Assembly: GCA_003524145.1 (NCBI GenBank)
Contig: DODZ01000020.1
Location: forward strand, 1 to 64,000
Length of the DNA stretch: 64,000 nt
Direction of reading: 5' to 3'
Source of the DNA: Candidatus Apopatosoma intestinale
Lineage (GTDB): Bacteria; Bacillota; Clostridia; Oscillospirales; CAG-272
Shown one piece after another: positions 26,764 through 34,988 of the stretch (the first letter of the stretch is position 1; every line of letters starts with the position of its first letter). Under the pieces are notes generated by a model that did not search any database, had not been told where the DNA came from, and was given only the letters and a program-made list of their open reading frames with translations. The position numbers and the translations under genes are program-made.

Positions 26764-27077
26764 GAAAATTTCTTGTATTGCTTATTGTCGTATCGCTTTG
26801 CCTGTGCTCATGCGGCGAAGCTGTCAGCGTGAATACCGGTGAAGCCGAAAACTATCCCGTTTATGCCGAAATTCCCGAGAAAACGAAGACACTGGTGATA
26901 AATACGGGTTCCATGACGCTTCATATGCCCGATTGCAGACACGCCGCGAGAATTTCGGAGAAAAATAAACTGATAACAGAGTATAAATATATTGACTATT
27001 TCCTCGATAGAGGTTATAATAAGTGCAAAGTATGCTTTACGGAAAATACCGATGAAAGCAATATTTCGGAGGATTAA
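26760..27077 (+). CDS. Lipoprotein with Ada-like zinc-binding motif
   Basis: 105 residues. MRKFLVLLIVVSLCLCSCGE is a lipoprotein signal with the lipobox LCSC. The mature part holds a small domain, VINTGSMTLHMPDC ... RGYNKCKVC, which resembles the Ada metal-binding fold found alone in many secreted clostridial proteins. Candidate ligands are the two Cys of CKVC, the Cys after MPD and the nearby His residues. It overlaps the GH13 gene by 4 nt and ends 1 nt before the GH31 gene, so it is tightly cotranscribed with glycosidases. Function not known; an envelope role is inferred. Confidence 0.7.
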   Translation: MRKFLVLLIVVSLCLCSCGEAVSVNTGEAENYPVYAEIPEKTKTLVINTGSMTLHMPDCRHAARISEKNKLITEYKYIDYFLDRGYNKCKVCFTENTDESNISED

Positions 27078-27078
27078 A

Positions 27079-29313
27079 ATGAACTTCAGAGAATTTGACC
27101 TTGGCGGCAAAAAGCTGAGAATATCGGCTTTTTCGGATAATGCCGTCAGAATCAGAATCAGCAGCGACTTCAAGCCGACGTACTTTGAGAGATACGGAAT
27201 TTACAATGAGCCCGATGAAAACGCGGGCGAACTGCTCACAAACGGCATAAAGGCGGGCGACCTTGCCGTCACATACGAAAACGGCGTTATAACGATGAAA
27301 AGCCCGCGTTTCGAGCGCACGATAAGCCTTGACAACAGCGCTGTGGCGGAAAAATCAAAGCTCTTTAACGAGAAGCTCACGGATTTCCGTCCCGAGAGAA
27401 AGAAGATAGTCGGCGACACATCTGAGGACGAGCCTATCGAATATGTAAACTTCGAGAAAGACCCGAAATATATCACTGTAAGAACCGATGGCGAGATTTT
27501 TTACGGTCTCGGCGAAAGCAATACGGACAGAATCGTGCTCAACGGCAGAACATACCTCGAGAGAGTAATCTATGTGCGCTCCGAGATAGTCATTCCTTTT
27601 CTTATGACAAAAGCGGGCTACGGTATACTCTGCAATTCCACGATATGGCACGGCGTAGATGTCTGCGACGAAAACAAAAACGAGATATGCTGGTTTTTGC
27701 CCGACGGCGATATAGATTTTTATCTCTTCGCCGGCGACAATCTGAAGGCGATACTCGAGCGCTTTACTTATGTTACGGGCAGACCGATGGTTCTCCCGAA
27801 ATGGGGCTATGGGCTTACATTCATCGACCAGTATTTTGCCGACCAGTTTGAGGTCATGCACAATGCGGAGAAATTCCGCGAAAAGAAAATACCCTGCGAT
27901 ACCTTCAGCCTTGAGCCCGGATGGATGGGCGGATACGATTTCAGCACGCAGAAGAAATGGTATACCCAGCGCTTCTATATCTGCGACTGGATGCGGCGCA
28001 CCGATGAGGAGTTTGCGGCTCATACGCCACGCGAGCGCCAGTTTACCACGGCACTGAACAGATACGGCTTCAAATTGCTGCTTTGGCTCTGCTGTAAATA
28101 CGACTTCACGGCAAATCAGGAAAACCGCGCGGGAAATCCCGCGGATTTCGGCATAGAGCCTTGGTATAAGCATCTCAAATCATTTGTATGCGATGGGGCT
28201 TCGGGCTTCAAAATGGATCCGTGCAAGGTCGTAGACACGGCAACAGAGACGCGCGTCTATGCCAACGGCGAGGGAGAGCCTTATATGCACAGCCTGCAAT
28301 GTACGCTTTACGGCAAGGAAATGTACGAGGGCTACAGCGAATATACGGGTCTGCGCCCGATGCATCATATGAGCGGCGGCTATACGAGCATGTCGCGCTA
28401 CAGCGCAACCACTACGGGCGATTCCGGAGGCAAGCATAAGACTCTTGTCTGGATACTCAACAGCGGTCTCTCCGGCATGTCGAACATAACCTGCGATATG
28501 GATATTTTCGCAAAGCACACGATACATTACTGCTTCTTTACGGCTTGGTGTCAGCTCAACAGCTGGTCTGGCTACAGCCATCCGTGGTGGGCAGGTGACG
28601 AGCTTGAGGCTATCTTTACTTTCTATGATAAGCTCAGATACCGTCTGCTCCCGTATATCTATTCCGCGGCGATAGAATCGCATATCAGCGGCACTCCGGT
28701 TGTCCGTGCCATGCCGCTGGAATTTGAGGACAAGGCACTCGTGAATGCAACCTGCGAGTATATGTTCGGCGACAGTATGCTCGTCGGCTCATTCTCCGAT
28801 ACGATATATCTGCCGGAGGGCGAGGTGTGGATAAACGCATGGAACGGCGAGCTTTTATCCGGCGGCAGAGAAGTGAATATCGATGTTCCCGAAAACAGAG
28901 GCGGTCCGCTCTATATCAGAGGCGGAGCGATAATTCCGACACAGGCTGAAAAGCAGTTTACCGATTGCAAGGATGACGAGCATCTCACTCTCGAGATTTA
29001 TCCCGTTGAGGCTTGCAATACGGCTTATACACTCTATGAGGACGATGGCAGAACGCAGGCTTATCTTGCGGGCGAACGCGCAAAAACAGAGTTTACGCTC
29101 CGCATGATCTGCGGCAAGGCTATACTTACCATAGGCAGGCGCGAAGGTTCCTTTGACGGCATGGCAGCGGAGAGAAGCTACGGCGTGAAGGCTTATGCTG
29201 TCGCTGCCCCGAAGGCAGTTTACGTTGACGGAAAGGCTGCCCATTTCACTTATGCCGATGGCTTTGTTTCATTTGAAGCAGGCACGGCAAGCGAAGCTGT
29301 GATAGAATTTTAA
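27079..29313 (+). CDS. Glycoside hydrolase family 31 (alpha-glucosidase/alpha-xylosidase type)
   Basis: 744 residues, without a signal peptide, so intracellular. N-terminal beta sandwich, then the barrel starting PKWGYGLTFIDQYF. The likely nucleophile is Asp in GFKMDPCKVVD (about 379) and the likely acid is Asp in TTGDSGG (about 448). The C-terminal beta domains include GGPLYIRGGAIIPTQ and YTLYEDDGRTQAYL, both typical of GH31. Start at ATG 27079 with CGGAGG ahead. GH31 enzymes hydrolyse terminal alpha-glucosides or alpha-xylosides; the context favours a glucan-derived substrate, but this is not proven. Confidence 0.92.
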   Translation: MNFREFDLGGKKLRISAFSDNAVRIRISSDFKPTYFERYGIYNEPDENAGELLTNGIKAGDLAVTYENGVITMKSPRFERTISLDNSAVAEKSKLFNEKLTDFRPERKKIVGDTSEDEPIEYVNFEKDPKYITVRTDGEIFYGLGESNTDRIVLNGRTYLERVIYVRSEIVIPFLMTKAGYGILCNSTIWHGVDVCDENKNEICWFLPDGDIDFYLFAGDNLKAILERFTYVTGRPMVLPKWGYGLTFIDQYFADQFEVMHNAEKFREKKIPCDTFSLEPGWMGGYDFSTQKKWYTQRFYICDWMRRTDEEFAAHTPRERQFTTALNRYGFKLLLWLCCKYDFTANQENRAGNPADFGIEPWYKHLKSFVCDGASGFKMDPCKVVDTATETRVYANGEGEPYMHSLQCTLYGKEMYEGYSEYTGLRPMHHMSGGYTSMSRYSATTTGDSGGKHKTLVWILNSGLSGMSNITCDMDIFAKHTIHYCFFTAWCQLNSWSGYSHPWWAGDELEAIFTFYDKLRYRLLPYIYSAAIESHISGTPVVRAMPLEFEDKALVNATCEYMFGDSMLVGSFSDTIYLPEGEVWINAWNGELLSGGREVNIDVPENRGGPLYIRGGAIIPTQAEKQFTDCKDDEHLTLEIYPVEACNTAYTLYEDDGRTQAYLAGERAKTEFTLRMICGKAILTIGRREGSFDGMAAERSYGVKAYAVAAPKAVYVDGKAAHFTYADGFVSFEAGTASEAVIEF

Positions 29314-29334
29314 AAAATTAAAGGGGATATGATA

Positions 29335-30639
29335 ATGGAACTTATTTCAAGACCCGAGTATGACAGATTTACTGCGGCAGACAGAGAAAAAAGACTGCAG
29401 TGGTTTAAAGAAGCGCGTTTTGGTATGTTTATTCATTACAGCCTTTTCTCTCAGCATGAAACAGGTGAATGGTGCATGTATCAGCAGGACTATACCAAGG
29501 CGGAATATGAAGAATTTGCAAAGGTGTTCGCTCCGAAGGAAGGCTGTGCCGACGAATGGTGTGCTCTCGCAAAGAAGGCGGGCGCAAAATATGCGGTACT
29601 CACAACACGTCATCATGAGGGCTTTTCTCTCTGGAAATCCGATGTGAATCCGTATAATTCATATAATTATTGCGGTCGTGATATAGTTCGCGAATTTGTT
29701 GATGCCTGCCGTAAATACGGTTTGCGTATAGGACTTTATTCATCGCTTATGGACTGGCATCATCCCGATGGCTGGCGTTGCGCTTTCGACCCGGAGGCAA
29801 GAAGAAGATTTCTTGATTATATCGAGGCTCTCAATGTGGAGCTTCTCTCAAACTACGGCAAGATAGACATTCTCTGGTATGATATGCCTTACCCCATGAC
29901 AAGCAGTGAGGGTTGGGATTCCGTAAACCGCAACTACAGATTGCGGAAGCTCCAGCCCGACATCCTGATAAACAACAGAAGCAAGATGCAGGAGGATTTT
30001 CTCACTCCGGAGGAGAGAGTAAATCCTGCCGACGGCGCATATTGGGAAGCGTGCATGACCTTCAACGGAATTTCATGGGGATATCTTGATGCGGAGCAGG
30101 TAAAGCCATATTCATATACGCCCCAGCAGATAATCCGTATGCTCAATACCGCTACGGCAGGAGGCGGAAACCTTCTGCTCAATATCGGACCGAAGGCAGA
30201 CGGAAGCATTCCGGAGGAAGCCGTGAAGCCGCTTGAGATTGTAGGTGCATGGCTTGCGGAAAACGGTGAGGCTGTTTACGGAGAAAAAGCAATTGTGGGC
30301 AGTAATATTGGCGGATGCGCTCTGAATGTACCCAGCGCAAGCCCCGATTGTACGAAAATTTACCTCTGGAACAGAATATGGAAGAGCGGAGAGCTTCGTC
30401 TCGGCGGTTATATGGACGCTCCGAGGACGATTACGGCTCTCGCAACGGGAGAAAAGATAGATTTTGAGATGGACGGACACCGAATCATACTGAAAAATCT
30501 TCCCGAAAAATCTTTTGACAGGCATGCAAATATTGCTGTCATAAAGCTGGAGTTTGATAAGAGCCCGCGTTGCCGCAGCGGCAGCTACTATCCGCAGATG
30601 CGTGGCGGAGAAAATGTAGCGGGCGATTTGGTGCAGTGA
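29335..30639 (+). CDS. Alpha-L-fucosidase-like glycoside hydrolase (GH29)
   Basis: 434 residues. GH29 hallmarks: WFKEARFGMFIHYSLFS at the start, LTTRHHEGFSLW, RIGLYSSLMDWHHPD, and the nucleophile Asp in DILWYDMPYP (about 182). No signal peptide or anchor, so it should act on imported oligosaccharides. An in-frame ATG lies 6 nt upstream (29329); I chose 29335 because AAGGGG is then 8 nt ahead. The C-terminal beta domain is short. Most GH29 enzymes release alpha-L-fucose from host or milk glycans; the residue preference here is unverified. Confidence 0.92.
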   Translation: MELISRPEYDRFTAADREKRLQWFKEARFGMFIHYSLFSQHETGEWCMYQQDYTKAEYEEFAKVFAPKEGCADEWCALAKKAGAKYAVLTTRHHEGFSLWKSDVNPYNSYNYCGRDIVREFVDACRKYGLRIGLYSSLMDWHHPDGWRCAFDPEARRRFLDYIEALNVELLSNYGKIDILWYDMPYPMTSSEGWDSVNRNYRLRKLQPDILINNRSKMQEDFLTPEERVNPADGAYWEACMTFNGISWGYLDAEQVKPYSYTPQQIIRMLNTATAGGGNLLLNIGPKADGSIPEEAVKPLEIVGAWLAENGEAVYGEKAIVGSNIGGCALNVPSASPDCTKIYLWNRIWKSGELRLGGYMDAPRTITALATGEKIDFEMDGHRIILKNLPEKSFDRHANIAVIKLEFDKSPRCRSGSYYPQMRGGENVAGDLVQ

Positions 30640-30640
30640 T

Positions 30641-31315
30641 ATGTTTGAAGCCGAAATAGAAAAACTGCTCACAGAAAAGGGAGCAAGTCTGGTAGGCTTC
30701 TCGGCGCTCGGCGAAAGCTTCTGCGATATGTATCCGCAATACGGCTATGCCGTTACGATAGTGCGGAAGCTTGCCGATGCCGTGGTGGAAACGATAAACG
30801 GCAGACCTACGATGTCGTATTTTCAGCATTACCGCATAACGAACACAAAGCTCGATTTGCTCGCGCTTGATGCGATGGATTTTATCGAGAGCATGGGTTA
30901 TCATGCACTTCCTATCGCCGCATCGCAGAGCACTAACGATAAAAAAGAGGAATATCGCGGTATTTTTCCGCATAAGACCGGTGCGGTACTTTCGGGACTC
31001 GGCTTCATCGGAAAAAACGGATTGCTGATAACCCCGCAGTTCGGCTCAAAGGTTCGGCTTGCCACGGTACTTACCGATATGCCGCTCGAAAGCAAAAGGG
31101 AAATACTTGAATGCCTTTGCGGCAGCTGTACAATATGTCGCGATGCCTGTCCCGCAGGCGCAATCTCGGGCGAAATCTATGTCCCCGGTGCGCCGCGCGA
31201 TACGATTTTTGATGCGAGGAAATGCTCGGAGCATATGAAAACCTACAAGGACATAGGCAGAGGCGCGGTTTGCGGGATATGCATGAGCGTCTGCCCGTAT
31301 AACAAATGTAAATGA
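30641..31315 (+). CDS. Small double-cluster Fe-S protein (QueG-like C-terminal part)
   Basis: 224 residues. Two Fe-S motifs near the C-terminus: CGSCTICRDACP (about 159-170) and CGICMSVCPYNKC (about 211-223), arranged as in epoxyqueuosine reductase QueG. The N-terminal part matches the QueG-type body (YFQHYRITNTKLDLLALDAMDF; GFIGKNGLLITPQFGS). It is shorter than QueG (about 340-380) and lacks the C-terminal HEAT-like part. I would not call it QueG: many anaerobes hold such short paralogues of unknown role. It starts 1 nt after the GH29 gene with no clear ribosome binding site, so it is probably translated by coupling. Confidence 0.75.
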   Translation: MFEAEIEKLLTEKGASLVGFSALGESFCDMYPQYGYAVTIVRKLADAVVETINGRPTMSYFQHYRITNTKLDLLALDAMDFIESMGYHALPIAASQSTNDKKEEYRGIFPHKTGAVLSGLGFIGKNGLLITPQFGSKVRLATVLTDMPLESKREILECLCGSCTICRDACPAGAISGEIYVPGAPRDTIFDARKCSEHMKTYKDIGRGAVCGICMSVCPYNKCK

Positions 31316-31317
31316 TA

Positions 31318-31363
31318 AAAAAACCTCCCGCTGTCACGCTTGCGCGACAGCGGGAGGTTTTTT
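31318..31363. terminator. Bidirectional terminator between convergent genes
   Basis: Perfect 15-bp arms AAACCTCCCGCTGTC / GACAGCGGGAGGTTT around a 10-nt loop, A run before and T run after. Ends the glycosidase operon on the plus strand and the M6-like peptidase gene on the minus strand. A smaller hairpin (CAGCCATCGG / CCGATGGCTG, 31380-31404) lies beside it. Confidence 0.92.
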
Positions 31364-31409
31364 TTTCGACAGACTGAGACAGCCATCGGATTTGCCGATG
31401 GCTGCTGTT

Positions 31410-32846
31410 TTATCCTCTTGTGATTTTTATACGCATTTCGGCACCGGGCTCATCGAGAACCTCTGCCTTGAGCTTCCAGCTTTTTGAAACGCCGTCGGGG
31501 AAGCGGTTCAGCGAATAAGAGCCGGATGCGGCGCCGCAATAGAGCGAAGAATCAAAAATTGCCGTTTGAGGATCGTCGGATTTATAGAAAAACGGATCGG
31601 AGGGTGTATCTTTTACATCATAGCAGGGACCGTATTTCACAAAATTGCCGTTTTCGTCCGTTATTTTCGCAAATGCGTTGCGAATGCGGATGGCGTTTCC
31701 GAGATCATGGCGCGGCATGCCGTTAGGACGGTTAGACGAGACGCATTGCGCCTTTGTAAACCATTCGCGGTTAATCTTTTCATCCACGAGCCAGAAAACT
31801 ACGCCGCCTTTTGACTCGCCCGGGGTGAGTGCTTCCTCAAATCCCTCCTTGAGCCTTATTTCACAGAGGAAATATTCATCCGGATCGGGCGTGGGCACCT
31901 TGAGTATCTGATATTTGCCGGAGCAGGTGGAATGGAGCGTGTAAACGCCGTCATACGTTGCCTCCACTTCATCAGCCCAACCGAGATAATAGCGCTGATA
32001 CGGGTCGATATAGGCGGGGCGCGTGCCTCCCGCGAGGTGATTTCCGCAGGACATGAGCGAGAAATTCAGCGGGAGCGGCCAACCGAAAACATAATCTGCG
32101 GGCGGAGTATAGCGGCAGTACATATCCTGCGCGCCGACATTGTGTGCCAGCTCATGCGCGGGCGTGCCGATGGTAACAGGACCTTTTCCGCTGTGTTCGC
32201 CGACATTTGAAATGCGGACAACCTTTACACCGCCGCGCATTTCCACCTCTGTGGGCTGGCTTGTTCCGTGAACCATATAGCGATGTGTCGGAAGCGGCGC
32301 ATTCTCGTAGTCCGGAGCCGTATATTCCGGATCGGCTTTTGTTGTGGCATGGTCAAAGCCCGCATTGAGTATGATTATCGCAAGCTCATCGGGCGTTATG
32401 GTGCCGTCGCCGTTTTTATCGTATTTGGCAAAATCTATGTAGGGGTCGCAGGCGGCAACTATATCATGAATAGCCTTTGCGGCGGCACTGCCGTTGTCAT
32501 ATCCCTCCAGATTGCGCAGTGCCGCGGGGTGGTTCAGCTTTACGGTTACGGCAAGCACGCCTTCCGGAGCATTTTCGCACTGCGGATGGTCGATATGTAC
32601 GGGATAGAACCAGAATTTGCCCTGTGTCATTTCCTTATAGAAGTCCATCATGGAGTGGCAGTTCTCACCGAAAAATCTGTCATAACAATCGGCGGGTTTT
32701 GTCATAGCCCACTGCTCGCCGTAGTAGGGCGAGGTTTTGTCTGTCAGAAGCTCGGGATGCTCGGGTGTATAATGGCTTATTCCTTCGCCGCTCGGGTCAA
32801 AGCTTGCTATGACGATGAGCAACGGAGCAGGTACGATAGGTTTCAT
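31410..32846 (-). CDS. M6-like metallopeptidase with an EF-hand motif
   Basis: 478 residues. The zinc site is HELAHNVGAQD (about 228-238), the HExxHxxGxxD form used by the M6 (immune inhibitor A) group. An EF-hand-like calcium loop DKNGDGTITPDE lies near residue 140. The sequence has no signal peptide: the start MKPIVPAPLLIVIASFD reads as the first beta strand of the domain. M6 peptidases are normally secreted, so the cellular site is unclear. Start ATG 32846 has an AAGGAA site; the longer upstream frame lacks support. Own promoter (32896-32924). Transcribed alone. Confidence 0.8.
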   Translation of the reverse strand: MKPIVPAPLLIVIASFDPSGEGISHYTPEHPELLTDKTSPYYGEQWAMTKPADCYDRFFGENCHSMMDFYKEMTQGKFWFYPVHIDHPQCENAPEGVLAVTVKLNHPAALRNLEGYDNGSAAAKAIHDIVAACDPYIDFAKYDKNGDGTITPDELAIIILNAGFDHATTKADPEYTAPDYENAPLPTHRYMVHGTSQPTEVEMRGGVKVVRISNVGEHSGKGPVTIGTPAHELAHNVGAQDMYCRYTPPADYVFGWPLPLNFSLMSCGNHLAGGTRPAYIDPYQRYYLGWADEVEATYDGVYTLHSTCSGKYQILKVPTPDPDEYFLCEIRLKEGFEEALTPGESKGGVVFWLVDEKINREWFTKAQCVSSNRPNGMPRHDLGNAIRIRNAFAKITDENGNFVKYGPCYDVKDTPSDPFFYKSDDPQTAIFDSSLYCGAASGSYSLNRFPDGVSKSWKLKAEVLDEPGAEMRIKITRG

Positions 32847-32895
32847 AACAAATATTCCTTTCCGAAAAGGGAAAATATCCTTTTTACAGTCAGTA

Positions 32896-32924
32896 ATTTT
32901 AGCACACAAAGCCTGCCGTGTCAA
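32896..32924 (-). promoter_or_regulatory. Promoter of the M6-like peptidase gene
   Basis: On the minus strand: -35 TTGACA (32924-32919), 17-nt spacer, -10 TAAAAT (32901-32896). The distance to the start codon is about 50 nt. Confidence 0.8.
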
Positions 32925-32984
32925 TAGCGCGGAAATTTTTTCTTCAAAAATCGGCAAAAGGCGGTGTTGCCACGGAGAAAAATA

Positions 32985-33013
32985 TTGACTTTACGGAGCT
33001 TTTGCGATATACT
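32985..33013 (+). promoter_or_regulatory. Promoter of the leader peptide-EamA-cysE operon
   Basis: -35 TTGACT (32985-32990), 17-nt spacer, -10 TATACT (33008-33013). It directs transcription into a GGAGGG site and a 25-codon open frame. Confidence 0.8.
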
Positions 33014-33036
33014 GTATAAAAAGAAGGAGGGTGAAA

Positions 33037-33114
33037 ATGGAGATTTTTTATGATTCATTCCGATTTATTTTTGAAGTGGCCGAATTTTTTTGCAAATGCG
33101 AAGGTGCTCCGTGA
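33037..33114 (+). CDS. 25-residue leader peptide ending in Cys-Lys-Cys
   Basis: Open frame of 25 codons, starting MEIFYDSFRF and ending FFCKCEGAP, with a strong ribosome binding site (AGGAGGG, 4 nt ahead) and a consensus-like promoter just upstream. It lies 61 nt before the EamA exporter gene, in the same transcription unit as cysE. Two Cys codons (TGC AAA TGC) stand near the end. This is the layout of a leader peptide used for attenuation by cysteine supply. I do not see a convincing terminator hairpin after it; a weak CGAAT/ATTCG stem followed by ATTTTTC is present. It may instead be a small functional peptide. Confidence 0.5.
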   Translation: MEIFYDSFRFIFEVAEFFCKCEGAP

Positions 33115-33175
33115 TTTTTGCGATGATTCGATTTTTCAGATAAACATTACAAAATTCAAGGAGATTTAATAGATT

Positions 33176-34093
33176 ATGTGGTTTTGGCTTTCAATTGTAA
33201 CGATACTCTTCTGGAGCGGCTCGGATGTTTTTTCCAAGATGGGCTCTAAGGAAAACGATAAACTCAGCCATTGGAAAATGGTATTTTTCGTAGGACTTGT
33301 AATGGGCATTCATGCCGTTGTCCTGCTGATAACAGGTGCAGAATTTAAGCTCGCCGATATCATAACATATCTGCCCGCTTCGTTCCTTTATATTCTTTCG
33401 ATGATACTCGGCTATGTCGGGCTTCGTTATATCATGCTTTCGGTTTCTTCGCCGATATGCAATTCCTCGGGCGCTCTCGCCTGTGTGCTTCTGATGGTAG
33501 TGCTGAAGGAATTTCCGGAAAATCCGCTTCAGTATGTCGGTCTTGTGCTTGTCTGTGTAGGTGTTGTGGCGCTCGCCATTCTCGAACAGAAGAAGGATAA
33601 AGAAGCTCGCGAGAGACTCAGCGAAGAAGAAAAGAAAAAGTATTCAAAGGGTTTCATCGCCGTAATGTTTCCGATATTCTATTGTATAATAGATGCGCTC
33701 GGTACATTTGTGGACGGATATCTGCTCGGTGATTATGAGGGCATGCCCGCAAAAATAGAAGAGACAGCAGGGCTTATCGCATATGAACTGACATTCCTGC
33801 TTATGGCAGTATTTGCTTTTATTTATGTTGTGGCTATCCGCCGCGAGAAAATCTCGTTCTCCGGCGAGAAGCCGAAGATTGCAGCCGCAGTCTGCGAAAC
33901 GGCAGGTCAGGTTGCATATACTTATGCTATAGCGGCAAATTCCGTGGTTGCCGCGCCCATGATATCGACATACTGCGTATTTTCGCTTATCTGGGCAAGA
34001 ATATTACTGAAGGAGAAGCTTACAAAGGCGCAGTATCTTGTGCTTGCCATAGCCTTGGCGGGTATACTGATACTCGGCGTTTTTGATGCATGA
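33176..34093 (+). CDS. EamA/DMT-family exporter
   Basis: 305 residues with about ten hydrophobic helices, organised as two EamA-type halves. First helix MWFWLSIVTILFWSGSDVFSK; second half ends TAGQVAYTYAIAANSVVAAPMISTYCVFSLIWARILL and a last helix LVLAIALAGILILGVF. A charged cytosolic loop (KKDKEARERLSEEEKKKY) divides the halves. EamA of Escherichia coli exports O-acetylserine and cysteine; the gene here overlaps cysE, so a similar cargo is plausible but not proven. Ribosome binding site AAGGAGAT is about 11 nt ahead of the ATG. Confidence 0.88.
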   Translation: MWFWLSIVTILFWSGSDVFSKMGSKENDKLSHWKMVFFVGLVMGIHAVVLLITGAEFKLADIITYLPASFLYILSMILGYVGLRYIMLSVSSPICNSSGALACVLLMVVLKEFPENPLQYVGLVLVCVGVVALAILEQKKDKEARERLSEEEKKKYSKGFIAVMFPIFYCIIDALGTFVDGYLLGDYEGMPAKIEETAGLIAYELTFLLMAVFAFIYVVAIRREKISFSGEKPKIAAAVCETAGQVAYTYAIAANSVVAAPMISTYCVFSLIWARILLKEKLTKAQYLVLAIALAGILILGVFDA

Positions 34094-34988
34094 TTTTATG
34101 GAGAAAAACGAAACCGGCTTTCTTTGCGAGGTGGCGGAGAGGCTCGGAAATATCAGAAAAGAAAATACCGACATCTTTGATTTTTCGGGCGCGTCACTGC
34201 CGGACAGAGATGCGGTGATTGATTTTATACATAGCCTGAAAAGGGTGCTTTTTCTCGGCTATTTCGGCGAAGCGTCGCACACGCGGGAAAGCGCCGGGAG
34301 GACAACGGAGCAGGGCATAAGGCATATTTACGAAACGCTGAAAAATCAGCTGTGCCTTGCCTTTCGCATGGAGCACAGGGATTGCAGATGCAGATACGCT
34401 GCAGAGATAGCGGGGGATTTTATCTGCCGTATACCCGCGCTCGAGGAGGCTATGCTGCTTGATCTCGAGGCGGCGTTTGTCGGCGACCCTGCGGCAAAGA
34501 GCAAAAGCGAGATAATATGCTCTTATCCGGGTTTTCTCGCGATATTCGTATACCGTGCCGCACATATACTCTATGAGGCGGGCGTGCCTCTTATTCCGAG
34601 AATAATGACGGAATATGCGCACAGCCGCACCGGTATAGACATAAACGCGGGTGCTACGATAGGAAGAAGCTTTTTCATAGACCACGGCACAGGCGTCGTA
34701 ATAGGCGAAACGACCGTTATCGGAGATAATGTAAAGATATATCAGGGCGTGACGCTCGGTGCGCTTTCCACAAGGCTGGGGCGTAAGCTCGGCGGCAAAA
34801 AGCGTCATCCCACAATAGAAAACGATGTGACAATCTATTCGGGCGCGACAATCCTCGGCGGCGATACCGTTATAGGAGAGGGAAGCGTCATCGGCGGAAA
34901 CGTATTTATAACGGAATCAGTGCCGAAAAACATGCGCGTATCAATGAAGGCGCCCGAGCTTGTTTACAAAGAGGGGAAGCATGAGTAA
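34086..34988 (+). CDS. cysE: Serine O-acetyltransferase
   Basis: 300 residues in the longer form typical of clostridia (EpsC/CysE). Makes O-acetylserine from serine and acetyl-CoA, the first step of cysteine synthesis. The active-site segment is clear: TGIDINAGATIGRSFFIDHGTG, followed by hexapeptide repeats (GETTVIGDNVKIYQGVTLGAL). The N-terminal 140 residues are helical. The start is uncertain (ATG 34086 or ATG 34098; no ribosome binding site), and it overlaps the EamA gene, so coupling is likely. The HAD gene overlaps its end by 8 nt. No cysK is in the window. Confidence 0.92.
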   Translation: MHDFMEKNETGFLCEVAERLGNIRKENTDIFDFSGASLPDRDAVIDFIHSLKRVLFLGYFGEASHTRESAGRTTEQGIRHIYETLKNQLCLAFRMEHRDCRCRYAAEIAGDFICRIPALEEAMLLDLEAAFVGDPAAKSKSEIICSYPGFLAIFVYRAAHILYEAGVPLIPRIMTEYAHSRTGIDINAGATIGRSFFIDHGTGVVIGETTVIGDNVKIYQGVTLGALSTRLGRKLGGKKRHPTIENDVTIYSGATILGGDTVIGEGSVIGGNVFITESVPKNMRVSMKAPELVYKEGKHE

